Below are positions 34,673 to 46,445 of a stretch of 64,000 bases of DNA, one piece after another. Below the pieces are notes generated by a model. That model ran no database searches and was not told the origin of the DNA. It saw only the letters and a list, made by a program, of their open reading frames with translations. Each line of letters begins with the position of its first letter. Positions within the stretch are counted from its first letter, which is position 1. A program made the position numbers and the translations under genes. This DNA comes from Oscarella lobularis (lineage: Eukaryota > Porifera > Homoscleromorpha > Homosclerophorida > Oscarellidae). The stretch lies in contig NC_089184.1 of NCBI RefSeq assembly GCF_947507565.1, forward strand, positions 2,046,001-2,110,000, in the 5' to 3' direction.

Positions 34673-36390
34673 CCGACGCCGACGCTGCCGCAGACGACGA
34701 CAACAAAGACGCCGCCGCCGCCGACAACAACAACAAAGACGCCGCCACCGCCGCCGCCGCCGCAGCCGCCGACGACGCCGCCGCCACCGACGACGCCGCC
34801 GCCACCGACGACGCCGCCGCCACCGACGACGCCGCCGCCGCAACGACAAGTACGACGCCGCCCCCGCCGCCGCCCCCGCCGATAACGCCGACACAGCCAC
34901 AGACGACGACGACGCCGACGAAGACGACGCCGCCACCGCCGCTCCCGCAACCGACGACGACGACGAAGACGCCGCCGCCACTGCCGCCACCGCCGCCGAC
35001 GACGACAACGACACCGCCGCCGCACACGTCGCCGACGACGACGACGCCGACGCCGCCGCCGACGACGGCGTCCGAAACCGCCGCCGCAAACAACGACGAC
35101 GCCGACGACGATGCCGCCCGCCGCCGCCGACGACGAGGACGAGGACGAGGACGAGGACGCCGCCGACGCCGCCGCAGACAACGACAACAAAGACGCCGCC
35201 GCCGACGACAACATCAACAAAGACGACGCCACCGCCGCGCTGCCGACGACGACAACCACGCTGCCGCCGCCGCCACCGACAACGTCGCCGCCGCCTCCTC
35301 CGCCGCTAAAGACGCCGCCGCCGCCGCCGATGACGCCGACGCCGCTGACAACGACGACGACGCCGACGCCGACGACGACAACGCCGACGACGCCGCCAAC
35401 GACGGCGAAGACAACGCCGACGACGCCGCCAACGACGGCGACGACAACGCCGACGACGCCGCCAACGACGACGACGACGCCGCCGCCCACGCCGCCGACG
35501 ACGACAACGCCGCAGCCGCCGACGACTACGACGCCACCGACGCCACCGACGCCGATAAAGCCGACGCTGACGCCTCCGACGCCGACGCCGCCGCTGCCGC
35601 CAACGCCAACAACGACGACGACAACGCCGCCGCCGCGCCGCCGACGACAACAACGACGACGACGACGACGACGACGACAACGACGACGACGCCGACGACG
35701 ACGACGAGGAGTACGTGGACGCCGCCGCCGACAACTATGACGCCGCCGACAACGATGACGCCGCCGCCGCCGCCGCCGCGCCGAGGACGAGGACGCCGAC
35801 AACGACTACGACGCCGACCACTACGACGAAGACCACGACGCCGCCGCCGCCGCCGAAGACGACGACGCCGCCGCTGCGCCGCCGACGACGACGACGCCGC
35901 CGCTGCGCCGCCGACGACGACGACTCCGCCGCCGCCGCCAACGACGTCGCCGCAGCCGCCGACGGCGACGGCGTGTTCGACAACGAGGACGACGACGAAT
36001 TTCGACTACGACGCCACCGACGCCGATGACGCCGACGCCGACGCCGACGCCGATGACGCCGACGCCGCCGCTGACGACAAAGCCGACGACGACAACGACA
36101 ACGACGACGCCGACGACGCCGCCGACGTCGCCAACGACGACGACCACTCTACCGCCGCGCCGCCGACAACGGCGGCGCCGCCGACGACGCCGACGACGAC
36201 GATGACGACGCCGCCGCCGTCGATGACGCTGACGACGTCGACAACGCCGCGCGGCCGACGACGACGACGACGACGACGCCGCCGCCGCCGCCGATGACGA
36301 CGACGACGCCGCAGCCGCAGCCGCCTCCGACGACACCGCCGCCGCCGCCACGCCGTCGACGACAACGCCGACGACGACAACGGCGCTAAA
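34288..36390. repeat. 2.1-kb GAC/GCC trinucleotide array
   Basis: About 700 triplets, nearly all GAC or GCC with scattered AAC, GAG, AAA and TAC, make up this stretch. Higher-order structure is visible: a segment at about 34555-34740 (GACGGCGTCC, then a GACGAGGACGAG run, then AACAAAGACGCCGCC) recurs about 490 bp later at 35040-35235. No frame contains many stops because the triplets cannot form them, so the long open frames on both strands (up to 508 codons) are artefacts. Confidence 0.92.
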
Positions 36391-37442
36391 GAGAAATATG
36401 GACGTTTTGGCGGAAAGCGTCAAGAGAGCGTAGGCAGCGTTTTGACAGTTTTTGATAAGCGTCAGGGTGCCGCACGACAAACAGCGACCTGCTCAAGCGT
36501 CGTCGTCGACGCGGCTGACGCGGCCAGACGTGCAGGCTGGGCAAACGTGATACTTCGCGTAGTCGGAGATTCCAGTGACCTTGACCTTTTCGATGGTTAT
36601 CGGCGTCTCCGAAAGAGTGATCGTTCGAGGCGACATGTCTGTGATGTCGGAGCACGACACGACGGCGGCATTTCGTTGCGGCGTGTAGGTCACGTCTCCG
36701 AACGATTTGATGCCCATTGACTGAAATGTGTAACTGCGGTCGAGTTGGTCGGCGTCAGTGAAATCGTTCCACAACGTAAGAATGCAGCATCCACTTTGGT
36801 CGCCGACGACGACTCTTTTGATCTTCGAACCTGCGCGAGAGCCGGAGGACAACGTCGTTGGCGTAGAAAGTTCGACCACTTTGGCGTCGACGGTGATGAG
36901 TTGGTTCGGAGCTTGTTTGTCGACGTCAGAAATCGAGATTTTTTCGGCACGCTCGCATTGGCGTGAAGATGGTTCGGCAGGTCGAGTTTTTTTTCGGCGA
37001 TCGCATAAAAGACGTGTTGTCTTGCACGTGAGCTTCCATTGCCTTCGTCACTCTATTTTTCTTCATGGGGACGTTGCCAAATTCCAGGGCTTCGCCGCTT
37101 TCGGCAAGGCTCGCGATGGCGGCGTGTTTTTGCGGGTTGAAACAAACGAAACGTATTCTTGCCGTTCCGTCGAACACGTAGCTGTCAAAGTACGACGAAA
37201 CTCGCGATTGGCCGGCGTTCGCCGGCTGCTTGACATCCGATAGCGTGTCGACGACGGCGTGAAAGTTGGTTCGGTAGTCTGCACGGATGAAAACAAAATT
37301 AATTAGCGCCATAAAGAAGACAAAACGCCCTCTAAAGCGGCAATTAAATCGACTTACTGAGCGGCGAGTAGGCCACGTCTGAAAGACGCTCGTAGTCTGT
37401 CGCAATCTGCGACTTTGCTGGCGAACGATACGGAGACGTCAT
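36390..37442 (-). pseudogene. RPA-like single-strand DNA-binding protein, copy 1
   Basis: Exon 1 is 37358-37442 (ATG at 37442) and exon 2 begins at 37278 after a 79-nt intron. The protein has an OB-fold region (SRVSSYFDSYVFDGTARIRF), a second one (GSRAGSKIKRVVVGDQSG, CCILTLWNDF) and a zinc-binding pair CPAC / CLSCG, as in the large subunit of replication protein A. Helitrons often carry RPA-like genes. One extra base in an A run near 36995 and one missing base about 25 nt later disturb the frame; the rest is open. The coding sequence runs straight into the trinucleotide array at about 36390, where similarity to copy 2 stops, so the C-terminus is lost or replaced. Confidence 0.75.
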
Positions 37443-38066
37443 CGCGATCTGCACAAGGCATCGACGTGAGTCAAACAGGCTATAGGCGAGCGCGAGCGCG
37501 GCGAAGCTTACCAAGCGTCATCGGTGTAACGCAGCAGCGAGACAATTGGCAGCGAGATTTCTGTGCGAGGAGTGTCGATCAAGCACAAAAAATATTCTAC
37601 TCATGCGTAGTTGTCGGTATGCGGAGAAAATGCTACGCGCGCATGCGCACGTAACAGCGGGAGCTCTTTTAGATGCGCAAATGGCGCCAATTATCTAGTT
37701 CGCTTCGAACAGAACGCACATGATCTCGCAGATCGCATAGAATCGTCGGCGGTTCGAAGACGCCCAGAATACGCACGCAGGCCACAGCAAAATAGGGTAG
37801 AGTGGATCCCCGAAAGGAGCCTCGACGCCGTTCGAAAGTGGAAGGAGACTCGAAAAGGCGGCCTTTCTCGCGACAGAGCCGTCCGAGCGGGTTTCGAAAT
37901 CGATCGACGACGAAGACGGCGCGCGATTGTCGAAAACGGAGCGTCGCGGGCGTTTTTTGCGCGAACGGAAGAGCGAAAACGTTTCGAATCGTCGAACGAT
38001 TGCCGTCGGAAGTTCGATCGAAGCGCGGTGGCGTCCGATTCACTCGAAAATCGACGATTTCCGAAA

Positions 38067-38217
38067 GGGCCCCGACGAAATCGGAGCGCGGTACATCGTC
38101 ACGAATCGTTCGAAGAGGCACGGCAATTTCGCGACGCGAAGCGATCCGTTGGAGGAGTTGGCGGCCGAAGCGGGCGCGGCCATCGCGTCGAAGATGGCCG
38201 CTTCGCTATTAGTGCAG
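38067..38217 (+). repeat. Segment shared upstream of both RPA-like copies, copy 1
   Basis: This 150-bp segment (GGCCCCGACGAAATCGGAGC … CTATTAGTGCAG) is also present at 54173-54323, in the same position relative to the RPA-like ATG but about 0.6 kb further away. Here a plus-strand frame reads GPDEIGARYIVTN … ASKMAASLLVQ; in the other copy this frame is shifted in the middle. It may be a divergent small gene or shared 5' flank of a mobile element. The extra 37450-38060 is GC-rich with open frames I do not recognise. Confidence 0.6.
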
Positions 38218-38329
38218 CTGACTAGCTAACTATCCGGCTTCGCTCGGGTTTTGTCGTTCAAGTTTTTCGTTCTGGTGCGGTTATTTGCACGGGTAAATTA
38301 GCACGAATATGCAATCTATTTTTAGCGGG

Positions 38330-40440
38330 AAAGATCCCAGCGGATGTGGCGCTATCATTCGCGGGGGCTCGACTCATAGCTCTCCGGAAAAATCAATTTG
38401 ATGTTCGTCCGATTGCAGTTGGGAGTGTCTTCCGTCGGCTCGTCGCTAAAGTTGCTTGCAACGTCTTGAAGGCGGATATGTCTGCCTTTTTTGCGCCGTT
38501 CCAGTTTGGTGTTGCCACACCAGGCGGAACGGAACACCTTACCCGTCTGCTACAACTCACTCTTGCTCAGCAACCTGATTGGATTATTCTTAAGACTGAC
38601 GAAAAAATGCGTTTAACTCAATCTCCCGTCAGGCTTTTTTGAAAGGTGTTTTGCTGAACATTTTCCGTCACTCTACCACTTCGTCGAAAGCTGCCATTTG
38701 AATCCACCTTCTCTCTGTATTTTAACTCGTGATGGTGTGGACTGTATTCAATTCTCAGAAGGTGTCCAACAAGGCGATCCACTGGGACCTTTCCTTTTTT
38801 TCCTCGCCCTTCATCCCTGTTTGAAGATGGCAGCGGAAAAATGTGAACAAAGATTCGTCGTCAGTTATCTAGATGATGCGATGGTGACTGGCCCTAAAAC
38901 GGATGCTTTAGCGGCATATGATTGCTTACAGCAACAAATGAAAGCCATCGGACTTCACATTCGCCCGGACAAATGTGAGGCTCTCAGCATGATTCCCGTT
39001 CCGGATTGGTCACTTCCTATTCCGTTCACTACGGACGGAATGCAAGTACTGGGTTGTCCCGTCGGCTTGGACTTGTTTGTGCAGCGACAATGTGTCAAGT
39101 TTACTCAAAATCGGCTCCCTTTCTTGAAAAAGCTTTGATGCATGCGCAATTTACAATCAGCCATGCTTTTGCTACGTTATTGTGGCGTCCCGACTATTAC
39201 ACATCTTTTACGGTCGGCAGCGCCTCATAACGTGGCAGAAACAGCAGCACAACACGACTGCGACATTTTGGATACATTTTAGTCAATTATTGGCATCAGC
39301 GCAACAGTTCAGCAGAAAAGCCAAATTAGCCTTCCCATCTCACTAGGAGGGTTTGGCTTATTATCAGCTGCATCGGCTTCCCCTTGTACCTTTTTGGGAT
39401 CTTGGGCGTCGACGTTAGCATTTCTGCCGGAACGCTTGCTAAAATTCCCTTCTGCTCCTCTGGACATTAACGTCACCCCACCAGATCCCGTCCATCACTG
39501 TCTGGAGTCGCTGAAGAAGTCTTGCACTACAATTTCTGAGGTTCTTCCTTCGATTGAGGCACTGCCTGAGAAGGCCTTAAAATTGCAATCTCGTCTAACA
39601 AGATGCTTAGCTGATCGTGAATTTGACAACCTTATCACGGTCAGCGATCAACGATCTAAAGCTCGCCTCCGGAGTGCTGCATGCTCCGAAGCTGGCGCGT
39701 GGCTGGATGCTCTCCCCTCTTCGAGGGAGTTGTCGTTTACATCAGCGGAGTTCCAAACGGCGACTCTCCTTCCGGCAAATTCGGCGCTGCAACTGCGGGG
39801 CTGAAGTTGATGACTTGGGTTACCATGTCATCACTTGCGCTGTAGGCTCCGGTGAAACACGTCGCCACAACGCCATCCAATTTGGCTGGCTTTCATGCTT
39901 CAATCGGTTAATTATGTATGCGACTTGGAGAGAGAACACCAATTTGACAACAGCAATAAGCGATTGGACATTGGTGGCTTCAATTTTAATGACGGCAAGA
40001 AGCTACTCCTTGACGTGAGTATCGCGCACCCTCAAGCGTCGACCGTCTTGCCGCAGAGCGCGAAGAATGCCGGCCACGCAGCATCCGAGCGAGACAACTT
40101 TAAGATCATAAAGTTTTGAGAAGAGGCAAGCAAGTTGGGCTACCTCTTTGAGCCGCTCGTGATGGAAGTCTTCGGTCGCTGGAGTCCGATTGCGCTACGC
40201 ATCCTCCGGCAAGTAGCAGAACGCCCATCGATTGACTTTTTTAACGATAAAAATAGCTTTCTCGCGTACTGGCGACGTCATATGGCGGTTTGTCTCCAGC
40301 GCGAGAATGCTCGTATTATTCTTCGTAAAGTTAAGTGTATTGTTCCCCATTCCCCTGTTTCTGTATCTGTTAGCTCTGTTGACACCTCAGTCAGGTGCTT
40401 CAACAGGGACTGATCTGTTTGTCTGTTTGTGTATTTCTTT
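38330..40440 (+). pseudogene. Non-LTR retrotransposon: reverse transcriptase and restriction-like endonuclease remnant
   Basis: Reverse transcriptase blocks appear in order: RPIAVGSVFRRLVAKVA (about 38408-38460), FQFGVATPGGTEHL, then EGVQQGDPLGPFLFFLALHP, and the catalytic YLDDAMVTG box near 38870. Downstream a zinc-knuckle-like CNCGAEVDDLGYHVITC (about 39790-39840) and a C-terminal nuclease-like part with TLDVSIAHP and KLGYLFEPLVMEVFGRW follow, as in elements with a restriction-like endonuclease after the RT. The frame changes at least four times and some in-frame stops are present, so it is dead. The 5' end appears truncated close to 38330. The exact clade is not resolved. Confidence 0.75.
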
Positions 40441-40619
40441 TTGTTTCCCTTTTCCCTTGTGTTTAGTGTTTCTTGGATATTAAAACGGGGAGGTCCGTAC
40501 GCATCGTGGCCCAAAAAAATTGGCCTCTTTCGAGGCGTAGGTTATGGTTGGAAAGGTAAGGGTCTTTCTGCTTCTGGCAACGGGATGGGGATAGGATATG
40601 GTGGTGGTCCGTTGGGGTG

Positions 40620-42811
40620 CTAAAGAACTTCGCGGTAAACTACGTTTGCTGTTTTGGGGGTTTCGGTGAGAACGAAAATGTTTCTAGGAGAACTTACACG
40701 CAAGCAGGCGACGTAGAACTGTCCGTGCGCAAAACATTTGGTCTGGAGGCTGAGACCTACCGTCTTTAACGTTTGTCCTTGCGATTTGTTAATTGTCATC
40801 GCAAACGACAGCTTTACGGGAAACTGCAGTCTCTTGAAGGGAATGGTGCAATCGGAGGGAATTAGGGGAATGCGCGGAATAAAAACGCTTTCACCTGCGT
40901 ATTGCCCTGTGCAAATTATGTCCTCTATAACATTGGGGCACAGTCGTACGAAGGTCAACTTTGTTCCGTTGCAGAGTTTCGGAGCGTCGATGTTGCGCAA
41001 GAGCATAATTGGCGCGCCTACGTTTAGAGCCAAAGTGTATGAAGGTAGTCCGGGGGGATAAAGGGAATTTAAAATTTCGTTTGGATAGTTTACGGCGTCG
41101 TCTGGTTCAAGAGTCTTATCGACGGAAAGATAAATTTTTTCGTTTTGAGGTATAAGCTGAAGCATGACGTCGTTTATTTGGTTGACATTGTCATTTCGTG
41201 GCGTAAGAGCCCGACTCGCAGTCTCCGTACAGATGCACTCTCATGTTGGTCGTCAAACGCAAAGTTCGGACTTTGGGCCAAATGGAGAGGGAGTATTTCA
41301 AGCATGCGGCGATCTCGTCGGCCTTGGTGCCCTTTGGTATCACTGGTAGCGTTTTTCGGAAATCTCCTGCGCGAATCAGAGGCAGACCTCCCATGAGTGC
41401 GTCGTTGTTTCGAATGTCTCGCAGGGATCTGTTTAGCTAATGCCTCGAGAGCCTTTTTGTTTGCCATGGTGCATTCGTCCCACACTACGACTTTGGCGAA
41501 GGAGAGAAACGCTCGTGCAGTGTTTTTCTGAATGGTGCAAGTTGGACGCTCGTAACGACTGATGTCGAGAGGTAGCTTAAAAACGGAGTGGGCCGTCTTG
41601 CCGCCGGTAAGGAGAGTTGCCGCGATGCCCGAAGAAGCTACTGCAAGAGCAATGTCGCCTTGCGATCGTATTTTATCGAGGAAAAGATTGAGCAAATACG
41701 TTTTACTTGTTCCTCCTGGGGCATCGAGAAAAATGACAGAATCGTCGGGACCTGCAGCGACGTAAGCAAGTAGTTGTTCGTAAATGTGTCTTTGGTCTTG
41801 CGTGAGAGACCGTTCGTTCGTTGTCAGTCGTTCGTGAATTTCGGCAGTGTTATAAGAGTATTCAGCGGCAATTTCCCTGGGAAGGCTGTCGTCGTTTTCT
41901 TCGGAAGAGCGATCGGGACTGGGCAAGTGATAGTCGCTGAGTGGTTTTCCTCCGGGAAACGAAAGCGACTTGTTTTCGATGGAGAGTAGTGCTCGATTAA
42001 AAATTGCGTCACTGTACGGCAGTGTGTCGTCGTTTGCACGTCTGCGGAGGGTTCGAAGGAAATTTTGCGCCATCGATTCTTTGTGTTGTTCCCAAAGGCA
42101 AAGGGGATCGGAGATTTCGCACATGTGGAGCATGATGGCAAACATGTCGCGAATTTTGTATGGACGATCGGTTATCGTGGCTTCTGTGAGTTCGAGGTGC
42201 CAATGCCAATCGTCGGCGAGAAGCCCGCGTTCTCTGCACGCTTCGGAATATGTATCGAATACGGTATCGTCGACAGTTCGTAGATCTGCAAAAGACGTTG
42301 GTCCTCGAACGTGGAGCAGGAGAAGTCGCAAAAGAGAGCATTCGGTGTTTCTTGGATGGACAGTGTAAATGCGCCCTAAAGTTGTCGATTCGCTAATGCC
42401 TGGATGATCGGGCAAATCGCGACCTTGCTTCCGTCGTTGCCCCTTTTTCTTGACCCATCGGTAGTATCGCGGAACGTCGATGTAAAGATGAGTTTTAGCA
42501 AAATCATCCTTAGCGCACAGCTCAAAGAAACCGGTTAGGGTTGTCGCGGGCGGTTCTTGTGCAAGATCCTCTGCGTTTTGAGCGTTGAAGAGCGTTCTCT
42601 GCTCAATAGCTGGAAAGTGGTCGTGAATCGGAAATTTTAAGATGCGCCATACGCCTTCATTCGTGCTTATGTACCTCGCTATTTGATATCGCGTGATTTC
42701 GTCGTTTCTGTACCGATTTGCCAAGCCGACGATGGCTTTGTCTTTACCTTTGTTTAGGTACGCCATTAGGTATTTCAGAGCGCAAATGGATCGACAGTAT
42801 TCAACGTTCAC
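40620..42811 (-). pseudogene. Helitron 2 helicase region (PIF1-like), frameshifted
   Basis: The frame 41174-42811 begins within the end of the Rep domain: YCRSICALKYLMAYLNKGKD contains the two-tyrosine motif. It continues through a linker to the helicase: DAPGGTSKTYL (Walker A, with Ser where GGTGKT is normal), GIAATLLTGGKTAHSVFKLP and VVWDECTMA. Near 41410 the frame shifts: LIRAGDFRKTLPVIP and LTTNMRVHLYGD continue in a second frame. The frame 40620-41165 holds the C-terminal helicase part with GAPIMLLRNID and FAMTINKSQGQTLKTVGLSL, ending normally. It differs clearly from Helitron 1 in sequence. Confidence 0.88.
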
Positions 42812-42942
42812 GTGCGCGTCAAAAGTGTGAGACAGAAATGGACTGTGCGGAACGACCCACCTGTTATCGATGTGAAATCTGCCTATGGTGGTTTCTTGTC
42901 CACCGTCATCCGGAGATCTTCGTCGATAGAGAAGATAACCGT

Positions 42943-43485
42943 TCAGAGAAGTACCGTTTCGCGTAAAAACTGTCTAGGGTAATGTTCTGTGCACTGCCCG
43001 TCTTTTATGCACGGAGATCTGGGATTAAGTTGCCCGCACGGCCCGTGGATCATGTGTTTTGTGACTGTGGCGAAGAGTGCCGGTTCTTCGTTGGGATCGG
43101 GGAGTTCGGCGCTTATAAGGCTGTCAATTTGATCTGGACGAATTTTCTCAGCCATCCACGCGAGCATGTGAACGTGACGTAGACCTCGTTTTTGCCACTC
43201 GATGGTGTAAACGTGACAGCGCTTGAGGCCGTAAATATTGTGAGTGTCGACCAGATGCATGAATATTTGAACTTTCAACCGGAAAACTCTGGCAATTAGA
43301 TCGTGCCGGTCTTTTGGCTTTTGTCCGGGAAATAGTTCGCTTGTTATCTCCTGCCAGTTGGGGTTGCAAGTCATCGTAACAAACAAATCGGGAGCGCCAT
43401 TGTGTTTGACGTACGTCATCGCGTCCTGGCATTTTTCGTGCATGTATCGGGGGCCGCCGGTGAATGATGACGGTAGCACTACCAA
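42943..43485 (-). pseudogene. Helitron 2 Rep (HUH) domain
   Basis: It contains FTGGPRYMHEKCQDAMTYV, DLFVTMTCNPNW, and the two-His motif GLRHVHMLAWM, the defining endonuclease motif of Helitron Rep. The two-tyrosine motif is in the next frame downstream (42811). Between 42811 and 42943 the protein continues in a third frame (SLNGYLLYRRR, IDNRWVVPHSP), so at least two frameshifts break the Rep domain. Confidence 0.88.
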
Positions 43486-43559
43486 CTGACCGACGTTTCG
43501 TGCGTCGCCGTCGGTTTCGACTGCATCTCTTAGACAGCTGTATGAGGTCGCGTGCAGGT

Positions 43560-45254
43560 TTTCCTGATTGTTGCGTATGTGGTTGAGTCTGTCGGTTTAA
43601 ATTTTAGCGAAGACGTCTACAATAAACTGGTGAGACAATTCGCCTGCGCGAAAGAGCACGTTAAAGTCGTCGTCCCGGTTCATGATTCGAAATGCGTAAA
43701 ACTGCAACATCGTCATTTTTTTCTTCGTCGGCTCGTTCGTGCGTGAATCTTTCTGCTTGCATAGTAGATGGTAGCCGTCTTCGCCTCTCGGAAATAGGAG
43801 GGGACATTGCCAAGAATGGTAAGATCTGTGCAGTTCGCTGATGCGCTTGATTCGGCTGTCGCGACTCGAAAGGACTACGTCGCGATATCCTTCTTGACCT
43901 TCGGGAATAAGGGCGGCAACTTCGTTTCCCGACGGCGCATTGAATGTTCGCTCGTGTTCGCGTAGGGGAACTCGTCGGCATGTATCACGACGCGATAATC
44001 CGGCATGGCAGGCGTTGTCTGCTCGAGAGCCGTTCGAAAGACGCGTATGTGATCATTGTTTTCATGAAGCATGTCTTGAAGACTTAGAGTTATATGCCTG
44101 TTTAATTGCATTTCTCGATCGGCATGCCAAGATAGCCTCGCATCTGCCTGTTGCCCGCGATCTTCAATGAAGTATATCTGAAGAAATTGCGGCGCGGAGC
44201 CTTCTCCTGGAGTAAGAGGACCAATGTTGTGATAAATTTGGCCTTGAACTTTGTATGTAGGCATGAATCCGGGCTCGACTAAAGTGTTGGCAGAAAACGA
44301 CGTCATAACGAAGCAAGAGTTGTATGTGCGTATTTTAGATCTAAATTCTCTGCCGAACTGGGAGTCTTCTGTAAGAAGTGTTCGTAGTGGCTCGGGAGGG
44401 AAGCCAAGCAACGGCACGCCGACTTTTCCGTTAGCGCAGCACATGGATGGCGGTTCTAATGGCCATTTTTTAGCTCTACAATGCACGCACTCGACAGACA
44501 TCGAACCGATGGCCGCCCCTGCAAAGTTACCTTCAGGGTTGTATTGGAAAGCGGGAAAATTTGGTAGCTGTGTCGAGGGTATCAGTTCGATTGCGGCGTG
44601 GTTAACGTCGTCGTCGTTTGTTACTTGGCCACCTTCGTCAGGTGTGGGTACAGGTCGATTGAGCGGAGGATCAGAATTACTTTGGTCGGGTGTGAACTGT
44701 CTCGGCGCTTGTTCTGTTTGCGGTAGCGCGCTTGTATTTGCCGATGTCGAAGAGCGAAGCTTAATGAAAGGAGAAGGAAAAGACGCCACGTTCGCTGCGT
44801 TTGGCGTCGCACCACTGGAAGTTGAAGTAAAGCTCAGCAAAGAAGGAGGCTGCAAAGACATAGTAGAATTGACCGTTTCTAAAGAGGACGCATGGTGTTG
44901 AGGTTGTGCAGAAAAAATGGAATGAGACGACTGAGAAGAATCAACAGAGCTCGCAAGAAAAGGAAAAGAAGGATTGATCGGTGTTGGATAGGTCGGGACG
45001 GTGGCACGATGAATAGGAGTGTTCGACGTCGACGGAGAAAGAAGCTTCAGACGTGTCTTCGAGCTCAACAGAGAGCTCGCGAGAAAGGGGAAAGGAGGAT
45101 TGATCGGTGTTGGATACGTCGGAACGGTGGCACGATGAATAAGAGTGTTCGAAGTCGATGGAGAAAGAAGCTTCAGAGGTGTCTTCGAGCTCAGCAGAGG
45201 CAAGCTTTGCGGCGCTTCGCTTTCTCTTAGCATTTCGAGACCTCTTGTCTTCAT
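43560..45254 (-). pseudogene. Helitron 2 N-terminal region
   Basis: The 459-codon frame 43875-45254 starts at a real ATG. The first 130 residues are Ser/Pro/Thr-rich and contain a 42-residue tandem duplication (126 bp in DNA, about 44971-45096 and 45097-45222). Then follows a typical Helitron zinc-binding and N-terminal part (CVHCRAKKWP, PSMCCANGKV, AFSANTL-like TSFSANT, YHNIGPLTP). The frame shifts near 43880, and YHSWQCPLLFPRGEDGYHL and QFYAFRIMNR follow in another phase at about 43650-43830. A second possible start at 45282 opens a basic sequence MPRKRRFLLNEDKRSRNAKRK in a different frame, which may be the original N-terminus. Confidence 0.8.
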
Positions 45255-45282
45255 TCAGGAGAAAGCGTCGTTTTCGAGGCAT

Positions 45283-46445
45283 TCAGATTGGTGGGGGAGT
45301 AAGAGAGGTTTAAGTGTTTCTATTTCTACGCTTTTTTGGTTGTTCTTGCTGCTCAAGATTTTAAATAAGCAGCCCGCCTGAACGGTGCGGGCGGAGTCGC
45401 CAAGTCGCGGCGAATCGGGAGATAAAAGAAAATGGCGTCATCGTTTCGTGTGCACGCAGTTGTGCTCACGTGACTGGCGATAGATGGCGATTTTCCCTTT
45501 CCGCCTCGAGTACTAAGGCGAAGAGTCGGCGATATGACTGTTCGTTCAGAGCCGAACAGTTTCGCTTTTCGAAAAAGCGGCGGCGAGAGGATGGGCGATA
45601 GGATTCGCGAAGAGGACGACGATTAGTCCGAAAGCGGCTCCTCAGACGACCGAAAGCGGCGAGTAAACGTCTTAATGGAGCCAAGAAATTCGGCGGAACA
45701 GCGTCGAATAAAGGGGAAAGCTATAAGAAGACTGCGAAGAGGAAAATGACAAAGCGAGGACAATCGCGAAAAAGGTTACTTGCGCGACGGCGAATGCGGA
45801 GCGGTTCGTAGCGAGAGGAGGCGTTAGCGACGGGGGAAAAGCCGAAAAACGCGAGAGAGCCGATAACAAACGGCGAGACAATGGGATGTAACCCGTCGGC
45901 GCGAGGAACAAATGATGTGTCCCGTATGTAAGACGCATGGCACGAGGAGCGGTGCACGATTGCGCAGAAGAGCGCGATGTATTACCATAGCGTCTCCAGA
46001 AAAAGCATCATTAATTACCCAAGCTACCTGCAGTCTTCATAACTATCTTATAATATCCAATTGACAATTATTACATCAAGATCGTCTATATTGTCCGCCC
46101 AATTCACAAAGATAAAAGAAAAAACTTTGTTGCGGGCCATTGGAGATCAGACGAATCCAGCGATTTAACTGACGGTATCCGCCCGGGAGGCAAACGTCCG
46201 TCGGTGTCTGCATTGATCAACAGGGATCATTTCAGCACATATTTTAGCTCAGCAACTGAGAGAGTAGCATGGCAAGATGTTCAAGTATATCTATCGTAAC
46301 CAGCTAATGACACTAAGTAAGTACTATCGTAATACATATGCTATAATAAGCTATTATTTATTAAACAACTAATTTTCATCAAACTCAATCTGATATAGTA
46401 CCTCTTGAATACGTATTTTTGCAGGGGCTCTCTTTCTTGGATTGA
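45283..46445. other. No supported gene
   Basis: Flank of Helitron 2. It has short basic open frames on the minus strand (about 45670-45960) but nothing recognisable. AT content rises after 46000. Confidence 0.5.

Noticed and set aside
34276-36480. Very long open frames (up to 508 codons) on both strands
   Set aside because: They follow from GAC/GCC triplets, which cannot form stop codons in any frame; no codon pattern or domain supports a protein.
37611-38229. 204-codon Arg-rich plus-strand frame
   Set aside because: High GC and CGA/CGT richness open several frames at once; only the last 150 bp is conserved in the second copy, and in a different frame.
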